Assembly: GCF_037975245.1 (NCBI RefSeq)
Contig: NC_092583.1
Span: 291,764-355,763 of the forward strand
DNA from: Apostichopus japonicus
Taxonomy: Eukaryota; Echinodermata; Holothuroidea; Aspidochirotida; Stichopodidae
DNA: 64,000 nt
Direction of reading: 5' to 3'
The position numbers were made by a program, and so were the translations under genes. Shown here in pieces: positions 28,401 to 43,400 of this stretch (the first letter of the stretch is position 1; every line of letters begins with the position of its first letter). The notes beneath the pieces were generated by a model. The model had not been told where the DNA came from. It saw only the letters and a list, made by a program, of their open reading frames with translations, and did no database searches.

Positions 28401-31400
28401 TCAATCAAAGATAAAGCATAAACCATTGAATTAAACACAATGCAGTTATGCAGGGAACATTAAGTACAATTAAATTCAACTTACATCAACATATCAAAGT
28501 TTGCAACATTTATTAGCTGTAGCTTATGAAAGAGTCACTCCATTACATTCAAGAGTACCCCTCATCTGTATTGCAATGCTTCTATGATATGAATTTTACA
28601 GGAATTTCATGATGTCACTAAGTTTGAAGAACTAACCATATCATTATCATTTACGGACAGGTCCACCATAGCTTTAGTTTCATGACTGATTCCACTTTCA
28701 GATTACTTTACTATTGTAACTTGCTATTATGTAACACTAATAACCCTTTTGCCTCCATTGTCATATTGCATTTATCCACTTTGTCACAAAGAATATTTAT
28801 GGGCTGTTTGTGTGATACTTGCACATACCATATCAACTCCACATGGTGTTCCCTCAGCCGTTGGACGAAATGAACCTTCACAGCTTCCTCCAACTGAACA
28901 CAGCAGCCTCTGACAATTAACCTATCATTGGAGAAGAGCTCATAAATATATAAACTGGCATATAAGAGGTTTGTGAAATGTGTAACGGTCTTCTAAACTC
29001 AATGCCAGATTATTCCAGTATATCAAATATAGACATCTCAAATACAGATTATCCAGAGGTTAATTGCAGTATATTAAAATATGGGCATCTCAAATACAGA
29101 TTATCCAGAGGTTAATTGCAGTATATCAAAATATAGGCATCTCAAATACAGATTATCCAGAGGTTAATTGCAGTATATCAAAATATAGGTATCTCAACTA
29201 CAGATTATCCAGAGGTTAATTGCAGTATATTAAAAAATAGGCATCTCAAAAACAGATTATCCAGAGGTTAATTGCAGTATATCAAAATAAAGGCATCTCA
29301 AATACAGATTATCCAGAGGTTATAAATTGCAGTATTTCCAAATACAGGCATCTCAAATACAGATTATCCAGAGGTTAATTGCAGTATATTAATATATAGG
29401 CATCTCAAATACAGATTATCCAAGGGTTAATTGCAGTATAACAAAAATAGGCATCTCAAATACAGATTATCCAGAGGTTAATTGCAGTATATCAAAATAT
29501 AGGCATCTCAAATACAGATTATCCAGAGGTTAATTGCAGTATATCAAAATATAGGCATCTCAAATACAGATTATCCAGAGGTTAATTGCAGTATATCAAA
29601 ATATAGGCATCTCAAATACAGATTATCCAGAGGTTAATTGCAGTATATCAAAATATAGGCATCTCAACTACAGATTATCCAGAGGTTAATTCCAGTATAT
29701 TAAAATATAGGCATCTCAAATACAGATTATCCAGAGGTTAATTGCAGTATATTAAAATATAGGCATCTCAACTACAGATTATCCAGAGGTTAATTCCAGT
29801 ATATTAAAATAAAGGCATCTCAAATACAGATTATCCAGAGGTTAATTGCAGTATATCAAAATATAGGCATCTCAAATACAGATTATCCAGAGGTTAATTG
29901 CAGTATATCAAAATATAGGCATCTCAAATACAGATTAGCCAAAGGTTAATTGCAGTATATCAAAATATAGGCATCTCAAATACAGATTATCCAGAGGTTA
30001 ATTGCAGTATATCAAAATATAGGCATCTCAAATACAGATTAGCCAAAGGTTAATTGCAGTATATCAAAATATAGGCATCTCAAATACAGATTATCCAGAG
30101 GTTAATTGCAGTATATTAAAATATAGGCATCTCAAATACAGATTATCCAGAGGTTAAATGCAGTATATTAAAATATAGGCATCTCAAATACAGATTATCC
30201 AGAGGTTAATTCCAGTATATTAAAATAAAGGCATCTCAAATACAGATTAGCCAAAGGTTAATTGCAGTATATCAAAATATAGGCATCTCAAATACAGATT
30301 ATCCAGAGGTTAATTGCAGTATATCAAAATATAGGCATCTCAAATACAGATTAGCCAAAGGTTAATTGCAGTATATCAAAATATAGGTATCTCAACTACA
30401 GATTATCCAGAGGTTAATAGCAGTATATTAAAATATAGGTATCTCAAATACAGATTATCCAGAGGTTAATTGCAGTATATTAAAATATAGGTATCTCAAA
30501 TACAGATTATCCAGAGGTTAATTGCAGTATATTAAAATATAGGTATCTCAAATACAGATTATCCAGAGGTTAATTGCAGTATATTAAAATATGGGCATCT
30601 CAAATACAGATTATCCAGAGGTTAATTGCAGTATATCAAAATACGGGCATCTCAAATACAGATTATCCAGAGGTTAATTGCAGTATATTAATATATAGGC
30701 ATCTCAAAAACAGATTATCCAGAGGTTAATTGCAGTATATCAAAATAAAGGCATCTCAAATACAGATTATCCAGAGGTTAATTGCAGTATATCAAAATAT
30801 AGGTATCTCAACTACAGATTATCCAGAGGTTAATTGCAGTATATTAAAAAATAGGCATCTCAAAAACAGATTATCCAGAGGTTAATTGCAGTATATCAAA
30901 ATAAAGGCATCTCAAATACAGATTATCCAGAGGTTATAAATTGCAGTATTTCCAAATACAGGCATCTCAAATACAGATTATCCAGAGGTTAATTGCAGTA
31001 TATTAATATATAGGCATCTCAAATACAGATTATCCAGAGGTTAATTGCAGTATAACAAAAATAGGCATCTCAAATACAGATTATCCAGAGGTTAATTGCA
31101 GTATATCAAAATATAGGCATCTCAAATACAGATTATCCAGAGGTTAATTGCAGTATATCAAAATATAGGCATCTCAAATACAGATTATCCAGAGGTTAAT
31201 TGCAGTATATCAAAATATAGGCATCTCAACTACAGATTATCCAGAGGTTAATTGCAGTATATTAAAATATAGGCATCTCAAATACAGATTATCCAGAGGT
31301 TAATTGCAGTATATTAAAATATAGGCATCTCAAATACAGATTATCCAGAGGTTAATTGCAGTATATTAAAATAAAGGCATCTCAAATACAGATTATCCAG

Positions 31401-34400
31401 AGGTTAATTGCAGTATATCAAAATATAGGCATCTCAAATACAGATTATCCAGAGGTTAATTGCAGTATATCAAAATATAGGCATCTCAAATACAGATTAG
31501 CCAAAGGTTAATTGCAGTATATCAAAATATAGGCATCTCAAATACAGATTATCCAGAGGTTAATTGCAGTATATCAAAATATAGGCATCTCAAATACAGA
31601 TTAGCCAAAGGTTAATTGCAGTATATCAAAATATAGGCATCTCAAATACAGATTATCCAGAGGTTAATTGCAGTATATTAAAATATAGGCATCTCAAATA
31701 CAGATTATCCAGAGGTTAAATGCAGTATATTAAAATATAGGCATCTCAAATACAGATTATCCAGAGGTTAATTCCAGTATATTAAAATAAAGGCATCTCA
31801 AATACAGATTAGCCAAAGGTTAATTGCAGTATATCAAAATATAGGCATCTCAAATACAGATTATCCAGAGGTTAATTGCAGTATATCAAAATATAGGCAT
31901 CTCAAATACAGATTAGCCAAAGGTTAATTGCAGTATATCAAAATATAGGTATCTCAACTACAGATTATCCAGAGGTTAATAGCAGTATATTAAAATATAG
32001 GTATCTCAAATACAGATTATCCAGAGGTTAATTGCAGTACATTAAAATATAGGTATCTCAAATACAGATTATCCAGAGGTTAATTGCAGTATATTAAAAT
32101 ATAGGTATCTCAAATACAGATTATCCAGAGGTTAATTGCAGTATATTAAAATATAGGTATCTCAAATACAGATTATCCAGAGGTTAATTGTTCTTATTCT
32201 CTTGAAGCTGATTTACTTTTTAAGTTGTTTCAGTTGTCATTCATCTCACAAAGAACCTTCTTGCACAAGTTTACAAGTTTACTCTTTTATGGATTGTACT
32301 GCACCTTCTTTGACAGACATATTGCATTTTGCTTACCTGGTTATCAACTAAGCAACTTTGTGTCCCTACAGCCTGTTGACATTGAGCATCAAGGTCATAC
32401 ATTGCACCTGGCAGGACAAGAGTGGGTAAGGCGGTAGCACCATCAGGTATGTTGTCCAGGCAAGAAGAGGCTGAACTCCTGAGAAAGTTTATAATGATGT
32501 GGAATTATAACCTTGTAAGTTGTAAAAGAATCAACTCAAGGATGAATACAAGTTTTAAAGATGGATAAATACAGTCAAGAAACTCTCTGATACAGTAAAT
32601 GTTAAAATGTTATAAAACAAAATAAACAAACAATTTGTGGAAAAACATCTCTTTTAGTGTAACATGTTGTTTTTCATATCAGGATGTTACAATCCACATG
32701 GAGGTATGCCATCAGGTGTTTGCTATGACGTATTATTTCTGGTGTTTGAATGATTTCACTTCATCCAGGTTTGAGCCACAATATTCATCTTACCTAAAGA
32801 ATCGTTTCAACTCTGATCTGCTGCACGTACTCCAACGATAAGCATTTGCACTTGCACTGAGAGATGCAGACATGATAAAGCCGGAGGGAGTGTTACATCC
32901 AAGGTCCTGGTCATGAGTTATTGTCATCCTGTTAAAAACACAATCTTATACATTACATTATAGTCAAAACATGCAATATGGCAAATTGACACACAAAAAT
33001 TAGAAGTTTGATGAACTTATTCAAAAGATGCTATATATCTTTCCATTTGTGTAGCAATTTTGCCATTTTGAATATCATGTTGCCATCTTATATCAGACAT
33101 TATCCCCTCTTCATTAATTTTTGTTTTCCATATTAATCTAAACATACTTTGCTGATACATAAATTACACTTTGATTGCCAATAAATAACCATTTTGCACA
33201 CACACCTCCAGTGTTGAACATCTGTAGTAATATTTAATCAGTTTTTCCATAGTATTGGAATTATGAATAGAAAATGCTACAGAGCTAGCAGCCTACTTAC
33301 ATTTAGTATGTCACATGCATTGTTCATACTCTTTATTATTGAATAGCGCCACCTATTTACCGTTTTACACTACCTCCAGCCTCATATTACAGTCCATCCT
33401 CAGGTTACAAATTATATTTTATGAATATCATCAGTTGCTAAATACTGGGACTAGTACCCAGTGATAGTGATGCTATTATCATCAGTTGCTAAATACTGGG
33501 ACTAGTACCCAGTGATAGTGATGCTATTATCATCAGTTGCTAAATACTGGGAATAGTACCCAGTGATAGCTATGCTAATATCATCAGTTGCTAAATACTG
33601 GGACCAGTACCCAGTGTTAGTGATGCTAATATCATCAGTTGCTAAATAGTGGGACTCATACCCAGTGATAGTGATGCTATTATCATCAGTTGCTAAATAC
33701 TGGGACTAGTACCCAGTGTTAGTGATGCTAATATCATCAGTTGCTAAATAGTGGGACTCATACCCAGTGATAGTGATGCTATTATCATCAGTTGCTAAAT
33801 ACTGGGACTAGTACCCAGTGATAGTGATGCTAATATCATCAGTTGCTAGATACTGGGATTAGAACCCAGTGATAGTGATGCTAATATCATCAGTTGCTCA
33901 ATACTGGGACTAGTACCCAGTGTTAGTGATGCTAATATCATTAGTTGCTCAATACTGGGACTAGTACCCAGTGATAGTGATGCTAATAACATCAGCTACT
34001 AAATAATGGGACTAGTACCCAGTGATAGTGATGCTAATATCATCAGTTGATCAATACTGGGACTAGTACCCAGTGATAGTGATGTTAATATCATCAGTTG
34101 ATCAATACTGGGACTAGTACCCAGTGATAGTGATGCTAATATCATCAGTTGCTAAATACTGGGACTAGTACCCAGTGTTAGTGATGCTAATATCATCAGT
34201 TGCTAAATACTGGGACTAGTACCCAGTGATAGTGATGCTATTATCATCAGTTGCTAAATAGTGGGACTAGTACCCAGTGTAAGTGATGCTAATATCATCA
34301 GTTGCTAAATACTGGGACTAGTACCCAGTGATAGTGATGCTATTATCATCAGTTGCTAAATACTGGGACTAGTACCCAGTGATAGTGATGTTAATATCAT

Positions 34401-37400
34401 CAGTTGCTAAATACTGGGAGTAGTACCCAGTGATAGTGATGCTAATATCATCAGTTGCTAAATACTGGGACTAGTACCCAGTGATAGTGATGCTAATATC
34501 ATCAGTTGCTAAATACTGGGACTAGTACCCAGTGATAGTGATGCTATTATCATCAGTTGCTAAATACTGGGACTAGTACCCAGTGGTAGTGATGCTATTA
34601 TCATAAATGCTAAATACTGGGACTAGTACCCAGTGAGTCATACTATTATCATCATTTGCTAAATACTGGGACTAGTACCCAGTGATAGTGATGCTATTAT
34701 CATCAGTTGCTAAATACTAGGAATAGTACCCAGTGATAGCTATGCTAATATCATCAGTTGCTAAATACTGGGACCAGTACCCAGTGTTAGTGATGCTAAT
34801 ATCATCAGTTGCTAAATAGTGGGACTCATACCCAGTGATAGTGATGCTAATATCATCAGTTGCTAAAAACTGGGACTAGTACCCAGTGATAGTGATGCTA
34901 TTATCATCAGTTGCTAAATACTGGGACTAGTACCCAGTGATAGTGATGCTAATATCATCAGTTGCTCAATACTGGGACTAGTACCCAGTGATAGTGATGC
35001 TAATATCATCAGTTGCTAAATACTGGGACTAGTACCCAGTGTTAGTGATGCTAATATCATCAGTTGCTAAATACTGGGACTAGTACCCAGTGATAGTGAT
35101 GCTAATATCATCAGTTGCTAAATACTGGGACTAGTACCCAGTGATAGTGATGCTAATATCATCAGTTGCTTAATACTGGGACTAGTACCCAGTGATAGTG
35201 ATGTTAATATCATCAGTTGCTAAATACTGGGACTAGTACCCAGTGATAGTGATGCTATTATCATTAGTTGCTAAATACTGGGACTAGTACCCAGTGATAG
35301 TGATGCTATTATCATCAGTTGCTAAATAGTGGGACTAGTACCCAGTGATAGTGATGCTATTATCATCAGTTGCTAAATACTGGGACTAGTACCCAGTGAT
35401 AGTTATGCTAATATCATCAGTTGCTAAATACTGGGACTAGTACCCAGTGATAGTGATGCTAATATCATCAGTTGCTAAATACTGGGACTAGTACCCAGTG
35501 ATAGTGATGCTAATATCATCAGTTGCTAAATACTGGGACTAGTACCCAGTGATAGTGATGCTATTATCATCAGTTGCTAAATACTGGGACTAGTACCCAG
35601 TGATAATGATGCTAATATCATCAGCTACTAAATACTGGGACTAGTACCCAGCGTTAGTGATGCTAATATCATCAGTTGCTAAATACTGGGACTAGTACCC
35701 AGTGTTAGTGATGCTAATATCATCAGTTGCTAAATAGTGGGACTCATACCCAGTGATAGTGATGCTATTATCATCAGTTGCTAAATACTGGGACCAGTAC
35801 CCAGTGTAAGTGATGCTAATATCATCAGTTGCTAAATACTGGGATTAGAACCCAGTGATAGTGATGTGATAGTGATGTCAGTGATAGTGATATCATCAGT
35901 TGCTCAATACTGGGACTAGTACCCAGTGTTAGTGATGCTAATATCATTAGTTGCTCAATACTGGGACTAGTACCCAGTGATAGTGATGCTAATAACATCA
36001 GCTACTAAATAATGGGACTAGTACCCAGTGATAGTGATGCTAATATCATCAGTTGATCAATACTGGGACTAGTACCCAGTGATAGTTATGCTAATATCAT
36101 CAGTTGCTAAATACTGGGACTAGTACCCAGTGATAGTGATGCTAATATCATCAGTTGGGCAGTTCCGTAAACTAGTAAACCTTTTCACCAAAACTTAAAA
36201 AACGTTGAATCATTACATATAGGGTATCAGATGAAAGCTAAAACTCTGAAGTTTCATAATATTTAGCTAATTTTCACAGAACACATTGTTTTCAGGCAAT
36301 TTAAGGTGTGTATTAGTCAACCAAAAAAATCTCAAATTTGCTTCACAAAAATTACCCAAAAACAAAATGCCTATTTTTGCCTGTGTATCTTCAGAGGAAT
36401 AAATATTCTTGGATTTGCTGAAGTGATATAATATATAGATTCAGTTGACAAACAGATAAAGTTGCAGGGATTTTCAGTTTTCTGAGAATAACTTTTTGTA
36501 CAAGTGTAAATTGTCATGCGTACGTCCGTCACAGAAAAATCACATTTTTTAAAATTTCATACAGAAGGAGGTACCCAGATTTCAAGACATCTACAATTCA
36601 ATGCACATTTTGAACACTCAATAACTACATAATGTGCCTTTAATCCCTAGGAGATTATTTTTTCAGAAAATGCTGTGACAGACGTATGTATTTTCGTACG
36701 TCCGTCACGTACGTCCGTCACGTACGTCCGTCACGCGTACGTCCGTCACATTATTTTTGTTTAGATAAACAATGTATTTTAACATGTTTATCACTACAGT
36801 ACCTCTGAATTTAATAATCAAACCCATTTAGTCATTAACACAGATATTAGGTAGTTTTGTGGTTGCTTCATTAGCATAAATGTAGTGGTATGCAAACATT
36901 GCATACTTCAGTGTCAACTAGCATATATATTTGTGTTATTGGAATTAGCACTTGGCAAAATATCAAAGAAATGGCATGGTATTGAACCACATGTTCAGTA
37001 TGCTATTGTCTACATTGATATAACACTTTCATCTGAAAGCCTTGTTCACATTAGAAAACACACAGAGGGGATCCGACCGAATCATATCCCCTGCTCGAGA
37101 TCAACATCCTAGTGTAAATACTATCCTTCTCAGGGTCAGACCGCGACAAGTTGGTCCCCTGTTCTGGGGGGTATCAGTTCCAGAGTGTGAAGACTAGGGG
37201 ACCAAAGTGACCGGAGATCAAGGCAAACAAACTACATAACACCATGTCTGTTCAACTCACTATTAGGCAAACTAACCATGGACATATATGGAACTATTAG
37301 CTTCAAACTATTTGTTTGTGTACAACATTGTGTCTTGTAGTTCTGCCATTTAATCTTCCCTCTGACCATAAGGTTTCCTTTCAATATCCAACACACTGTA

Positions 37401-40400
37401 TATTTTACACTGTGTTCAACTAGTTTTTAGTAATAAATCAGTTTTAGAAGGAAGATTGTCTGAGAGTCATCAAGAACTGTTATTGCAATTGTTAGTATTT
37501 TGTTACCGCTGTAGTATGCATGTTATTGTTTTGATGTAATTTGTTCTACATTTGCTTTAGGTTCATTACCTTTTGTGTTGGATTATAGGTATCATTATAT
37601 GGAAGAAAAGTTAATTTTGAACCACATGTGCTCATAGTTTTATGTTGGTGGACAGAGTTACCAGATGGTTCTTCCTTAACTTCACAGTGTTTGTGTGTAT
37701 TACCTTTATACATGTTTCATAGTTGCTATACTAACCAAGGGTGTGCCGCTGTATCTCTGTATCTTGACATGAGATATTTAAGAACTATTGCCAGTTAATG
37801 CTCTCATAGCTATTCAGCAGTACTGCTGAATAACTATTTGTAGTATGCACACCCTGGTTATAACACTGACTTCACTTGTTATAACAGTGTTATAACACTG
37901 ACTTCTTTCTCCCACTTTCACCTCAATATTGAATCAATATACACTGCATGCAGAAGTTAGTGACACTCATCTTTATTAGAAATTTGCCATACACTTTGTG
38001 CATTTGCACTTTTGTGAGAGTCACCATACAAATATTGTAACTTCCTCTTCATTGACTCAGAGTGGGAAATCAGAGCTGGAGCATGAGTTCAAGTGTGAAC
38101 ACTAAAATAGGAGATTTTGGAAACATATTTGCAGTTAAATTGTCAACACAGGACTAAGAACAGGGTATCCAATGTGAACACAGCCTAAGAACTCCTGAAG
38201 CAATACAACACAATGTATCACACATCTGAAGTTCTGAATTTCTTGTATGCTGAAATGTGCTGTTAAGTCATCCATACAGATGCTTGCAGCATGTATGTAT
38301 TTTAATTAAAAAAAATTGTCAAGTAAATAAACAGGGTGTGAAGAAAAGTGAAAGAAAAATGGTTTGGTGCTCATACCATTAATAAAGACCCATCATTCTG
38401 ACCCACTAAAGAACTTCAACTCCCTAGGGGTCTAACATCTGTATTGTTTGAAATGATGCACACAAAATTTTAAATGAGCTTACCATTGATGATTTGCATA
38501 AAACTTAAAGTGAAATATAGATTTCCAATAGAATAGAAATTTTGTGAGAGGGTAAACCTTCTTTTCACTAGTACTTTTACCTAAGTTGTTCCATTAGCCA
38601 CAAGTAAATGAGCTGCATTATTGTGTACATCTGTCAACAATGGAAACTCTGGGTGAAGCTCTGTCACAAATTAAAATTTTAGGGATACCAAGTAGCACTT
38701 TTGTTTGTGACGGACATACATTTACTATATAATTTCACACGTGTACGTCCGTCACAAAAAATTGTACCTCCGTCACAGAGGAATTTTTAAATATATTGCA
38801 GGGAAGTGATATAGGTTTCAACTGCTTGTTTACTGATATGTGTAGTTAAGAGTCTTCTTCATAACATGTATAGTAGTTTTAAATTGCATCCCATCCCAAT
38901 TCACAGAAATTTTCAAAAGAAACTTACGATCTGAAAAAGTCACTTTCTCTGGGTACGTCCGTCACAGGGAGGTTTTTTGAGTATTTTTGTAGTTTATTTA
39001 GATGGACAAGGAATGAAACTCCATACAAGAATAGTACAAGGTAGATGTTCCATAAAACCCAAATGAAAAGTTATCTCCTATATATAGCCATTGAGATATG
39101 GATCAACAAACTGTCTGAAATGTACGTCCGACTTTACGGAATTGCCCAGTTGCTAAATACTGGGACTAGTACCCAGTGTTAGTGATGCTAATATCATCAG
39201 TTGCTAAATACTGGGACTAGTACCCAGTGATAGTGATGCTAATATCATCAGTTGCTAAATACTGGGACTAGTACCCAGTGATAGTGATGCTAATATCATC
39301 AGTTGCTAAATACTGGGACTAGTACCCAGTGATAGTGATGCTAATATCATCAGTTGCTATATACTGGGACTAGTACCCAGTGATAGTGATGCTAATATCA
39401 TCAGTTGCTAAATACTGGGACTAGTACCCAGTGATAGTGATGCTATTATCATCAGTTGCTAAATACTGGGACTAGTACCCAGTGATAGTGATGCTATTAT
39501 CATCAGTTGCTAAATACTGGGACTAGTACCCAGTGATAGTGATGCTATTATCATCAGTTGCTAAATACTGGGACTAGTACCCAGTGTTAGTGATGCTATT
39601 ATCATCATTTGCTAAATACTGGGACTAGTACCCAGTGTTAGTGATGCTAATATCATCAGTTGCTAAATACTGGGACTAGTACCCAGTGATAGTGATGCTA
39701 ATATCATCAGTTGCTAAATACTGGGACCAGTACCCAGTGATAGTGATGCTATTATCATCAGTTGCTAAATACTGGGACTAGTACTCAGTGATAGTGATGC
39801 TATTATCATCAGTTGCTAAATACTGGGACTAGTACCCAGTGTTAGTGATGCCAATATCATCAGTTGCTAAATAGTGGGACTCATACCCAGTGATAGTGAT
39901 GCTATTATCATCAGTTGCTAAATACTGGGACTAGTACCCAGTGATAGTGATGCTAATATCATCAGTTGCTAAAAACTGGGACTAGTACCCAGTGATAGTG
40001 ATGCTATTATCATCAGTTGCTAAATCCTGGCACTAGTACCCAGTGATAGTGATGCTACTATCATCAGTTGCTCAATACTGGGACTAGTACCCAGTGATAG
40101 TGATGCTAATATCACCAGTTGCTAAATACTGGGACTAGTACCCAGTGTTAGTGATGCTAATATCATCAGTTGCTAAATACTGGGACTAGTACCCAGTGAT
40201 AGTGATGCTAATATCATCAGTTGCTAAATACTGGGACTAGTACCTAGTGATAGTGATGCTAATATCATCAGTTGCTCAATACTGGGACTAGTACCCAGTG
40301 ATAGTTATGCTAATATCATCAGTTGCTAAATACTGGGACTAGTACCCAGTGATAGTGATGTTAATATCATCAGTTGCTCAATACAGGGACTCATACCCAG

Positions 40401-43400
40401 TGATAGTGATGTTAATATCATCAGTTGCTCAATACTGGGAATCATACCCAGTGATAGTGATGCTATTATCATCAGTTGCTCAATACTGGGACTAGTACCC
40501 AGTGATAGTGACCAACATCATTCAGGTACCTTGTGCCTTCATTTACTACACACCTTCCCATATTGGTTGAATGTAACAAAATGTTATAGAGTGTATAATG
40601 CAGACAGAACTTACGTGTGGCCGACTTCATGAGCAATGGTAAGACCACTTGATATACCATTATCTTCATTAACACTTGACCCCTGACCCGTAACACATGT
40701 GCCAAGGATACTCGCAATTCCTAGAAGACCACTACCGGCAGATGCACTGGTAAGATCTTTACTGGAAGCACAAAACAAAAAGTGAATTATACTCAACTGT
40801 TAATTCTAGTCATTCAGTAAAAGTTTTAAATTTTGACTGACATCATAACATGATAGACTTACTCATTTAAGGGTGATTGATGCAACAAAAGTGATTGGAA
40901 TGATGAAATTATTTATGCTGGATAATATTTACCAAATGCTGTTTCTGACATATCAAGTGTACAATAAACATTCAGCAATGCCTTTTGGTCTATGGTAACT
41001 CAACCAACAAACTACTTTTACAGATCATGTGGCCTGAACAATCAGTAAAATGTCTGGAATAGTCCTATAATTAGGTTTGCTGTATTCGGACTTAATCCTA
41101 AATGTTAACATACTAATGTATATATACTTGAGATTCATTGAGCTCCTCACCAGCAGTTAAACAAAGCTTACTCTCCAACACCAATTTCACTAAGACATCT
41201 GTCGTTCAAGGTGAGGAAGTATGAAATAATACCAGGATCTGACATTGTCCGCTTGCAAAATACAACAGGCCTCACACTACACTATATACTTTACTTAGAG
41301 GGAATTTCTAAACATTTAAAAATGTAACATAGCTGCCATGAAATTTGTTTGGATGGTAGGCTAATTGTCAAACACATTACTATTTGTTGAAATGCCATCT
41401 GCAACAAATGGATTGTTAAAAGTTTTTGTCTTACCCTGACACAAGAATGACATTATCCCAATGTCCAGGTTGGCCATTAGGAGTGTTGCTGTCAACATTC
41501 CAATCTATGAGACTATCCAATGTTGTACTCCCATCCGATGTCACAGTCAATGAATTGCTATAAATCTACAACAAAACAGAATTGTGTCTCATTACTTGAA
41601 CATTCCTCTTGATCTTCTTGCCATCACATGCCACTACAGATAATTTGACATATTGAACATATTCAAAGTAAAGAATTATAAATACAATGACAATTCTAGA
41701 TCAAGTTAAACATGTAGCAATCTGAAATCATTTGTTATTACCAAAATTTAAAAAACCTTGATCATTCATGATTTCATCCTGTTCAACTGGGTTTCATGTC
41801 AGTTTGTTGATTTAGACAAGGGTGAGGACAAACTTGCATTGTCCTTCCCCTCATGAGACTATAGTTACTTACTGTTGATTTAGACAAGGACAAACTTGCA
41901 TTGTCATTCCCCTCATGAGACTCTACAGTTACTTACTGTTGATTTAGACAAGGGTGTGGACAAACTTGCATTGTTCGTCCCCTCATGAGACTCTATAGTT
42001 ACTTACTGTTGATTTAGACAAGGACAAACTTGCATTATCATTCCCCTCATGAGACTCTACAGTTACTAACTGTTGATTTTGATAAGGGTGTGGACAAACC
42101 TGCATTGTCTGTCCCCTCATGAGACTCTACAGTTACTTACTGTTGATTTAGATAAGGGTGTGGACAAACTTGCATTGTCCGTCCCCTCGTGAAACTCTAT
42201 AGTTACTTACTGTTGATTTAGATATGGGTGTGGACAAACTTGCATTGTCCGTCCCCTCGTGACACTCTATAGTTATTTGCTGTTGATTTAGATAAGGACA
42301 AACTTGCATTGTCATTCCCCTCATGAGACTCTATAGTTACTTACTGTTGATTTAGATAAGGACAAACTTGCATTGTCATTCCCCTCATGAGACTCTATAG
42401 TTACTTACTGTTGATTTAGATAAGGGTGTTGACACACTTGCATTGTCCGTCCCCTCGTGAAACTCTATAGTTACTAACTGTTGATTTAGATATGGGTGTG
42501 GACAAACTTGCATTGTTCGTCCCCTCGTGACACTCTATAGTTACTTACTGTTGATTTAGACAAGGACAAACTTGCATTGTCCTTCACCTCATGAGACTCT
42601 ATAGTTACTTACTGTTGATTTAGATATGGGTGTGGACAAACTTGCATTGTTCGTCCCCTCGTGACACTCTATAGTTACTTACTGTTGATTTAGATAAAGG
42701 TGTGGACAAACTTGCATTGTCATTCCCCTCATGAGACTCTACAGTTACTTACTGTTGACTTAGATAAGGGTGTGGACAAACTTGCATTGTCCGTCCCCTT
42801 GTGACACTCTATAGTTACTTACTGTTGATTTAGTCAAGGACAAACTTGCATTGTCATTCCCCTCATGAGACCCTACAGTTACTAACTGTTGATTTAGATA
42901 AGGGTGTGGACAAACTTGCATTGTCCGTCCCCTCATGAGACTCTATAGTTACTTACTGTTGATTTAGACAAGGACAAACTTGCATTGTCATTCCCCTCAT
43001 GAGACTCTAAAGTTACTTACTATTGATTTAGATTAGGGTGTGGACAAACTTGCATTGTCCGTCCCCTCATGAGACTCTATAGTTACTTACTGTTGATTTA
43101 GACAAGGACAAACTTGCATTATCATTCCCCTCATGAGACTCTACAGTTACTTACTGTTGATTTAGATATGGGTGTGGACAAACTTGCATTGTCCGTCCCC
43201 TCGTGACACTCTACAGTTACTTACTGTTGATTTAGATAAGGGTGTGGACAAACTTGCATTGTCATTCCCCTCATGAGACTCTACAGTTACTTACTGTTGA
43301 TTTAGATAAGGGTGTGGACAAACTTGAATCATCCGTCCCCTCGTGACACTCTATAGTTACTTACTGTTGATTTAGATAAGGGTGTGGACAAACTTGTATT

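Noticed and set aside
29006-32190. AGGTTAATTGCAG in each 52-bp unit resembles the exon-9 acceptor GGTTAATTGTCAG
   Set aside because: The unit has it on the plus strand while the gene is on the minus strand. A short A/T-rich match in the wrong orientation is not enough to call it a junction-derived array.
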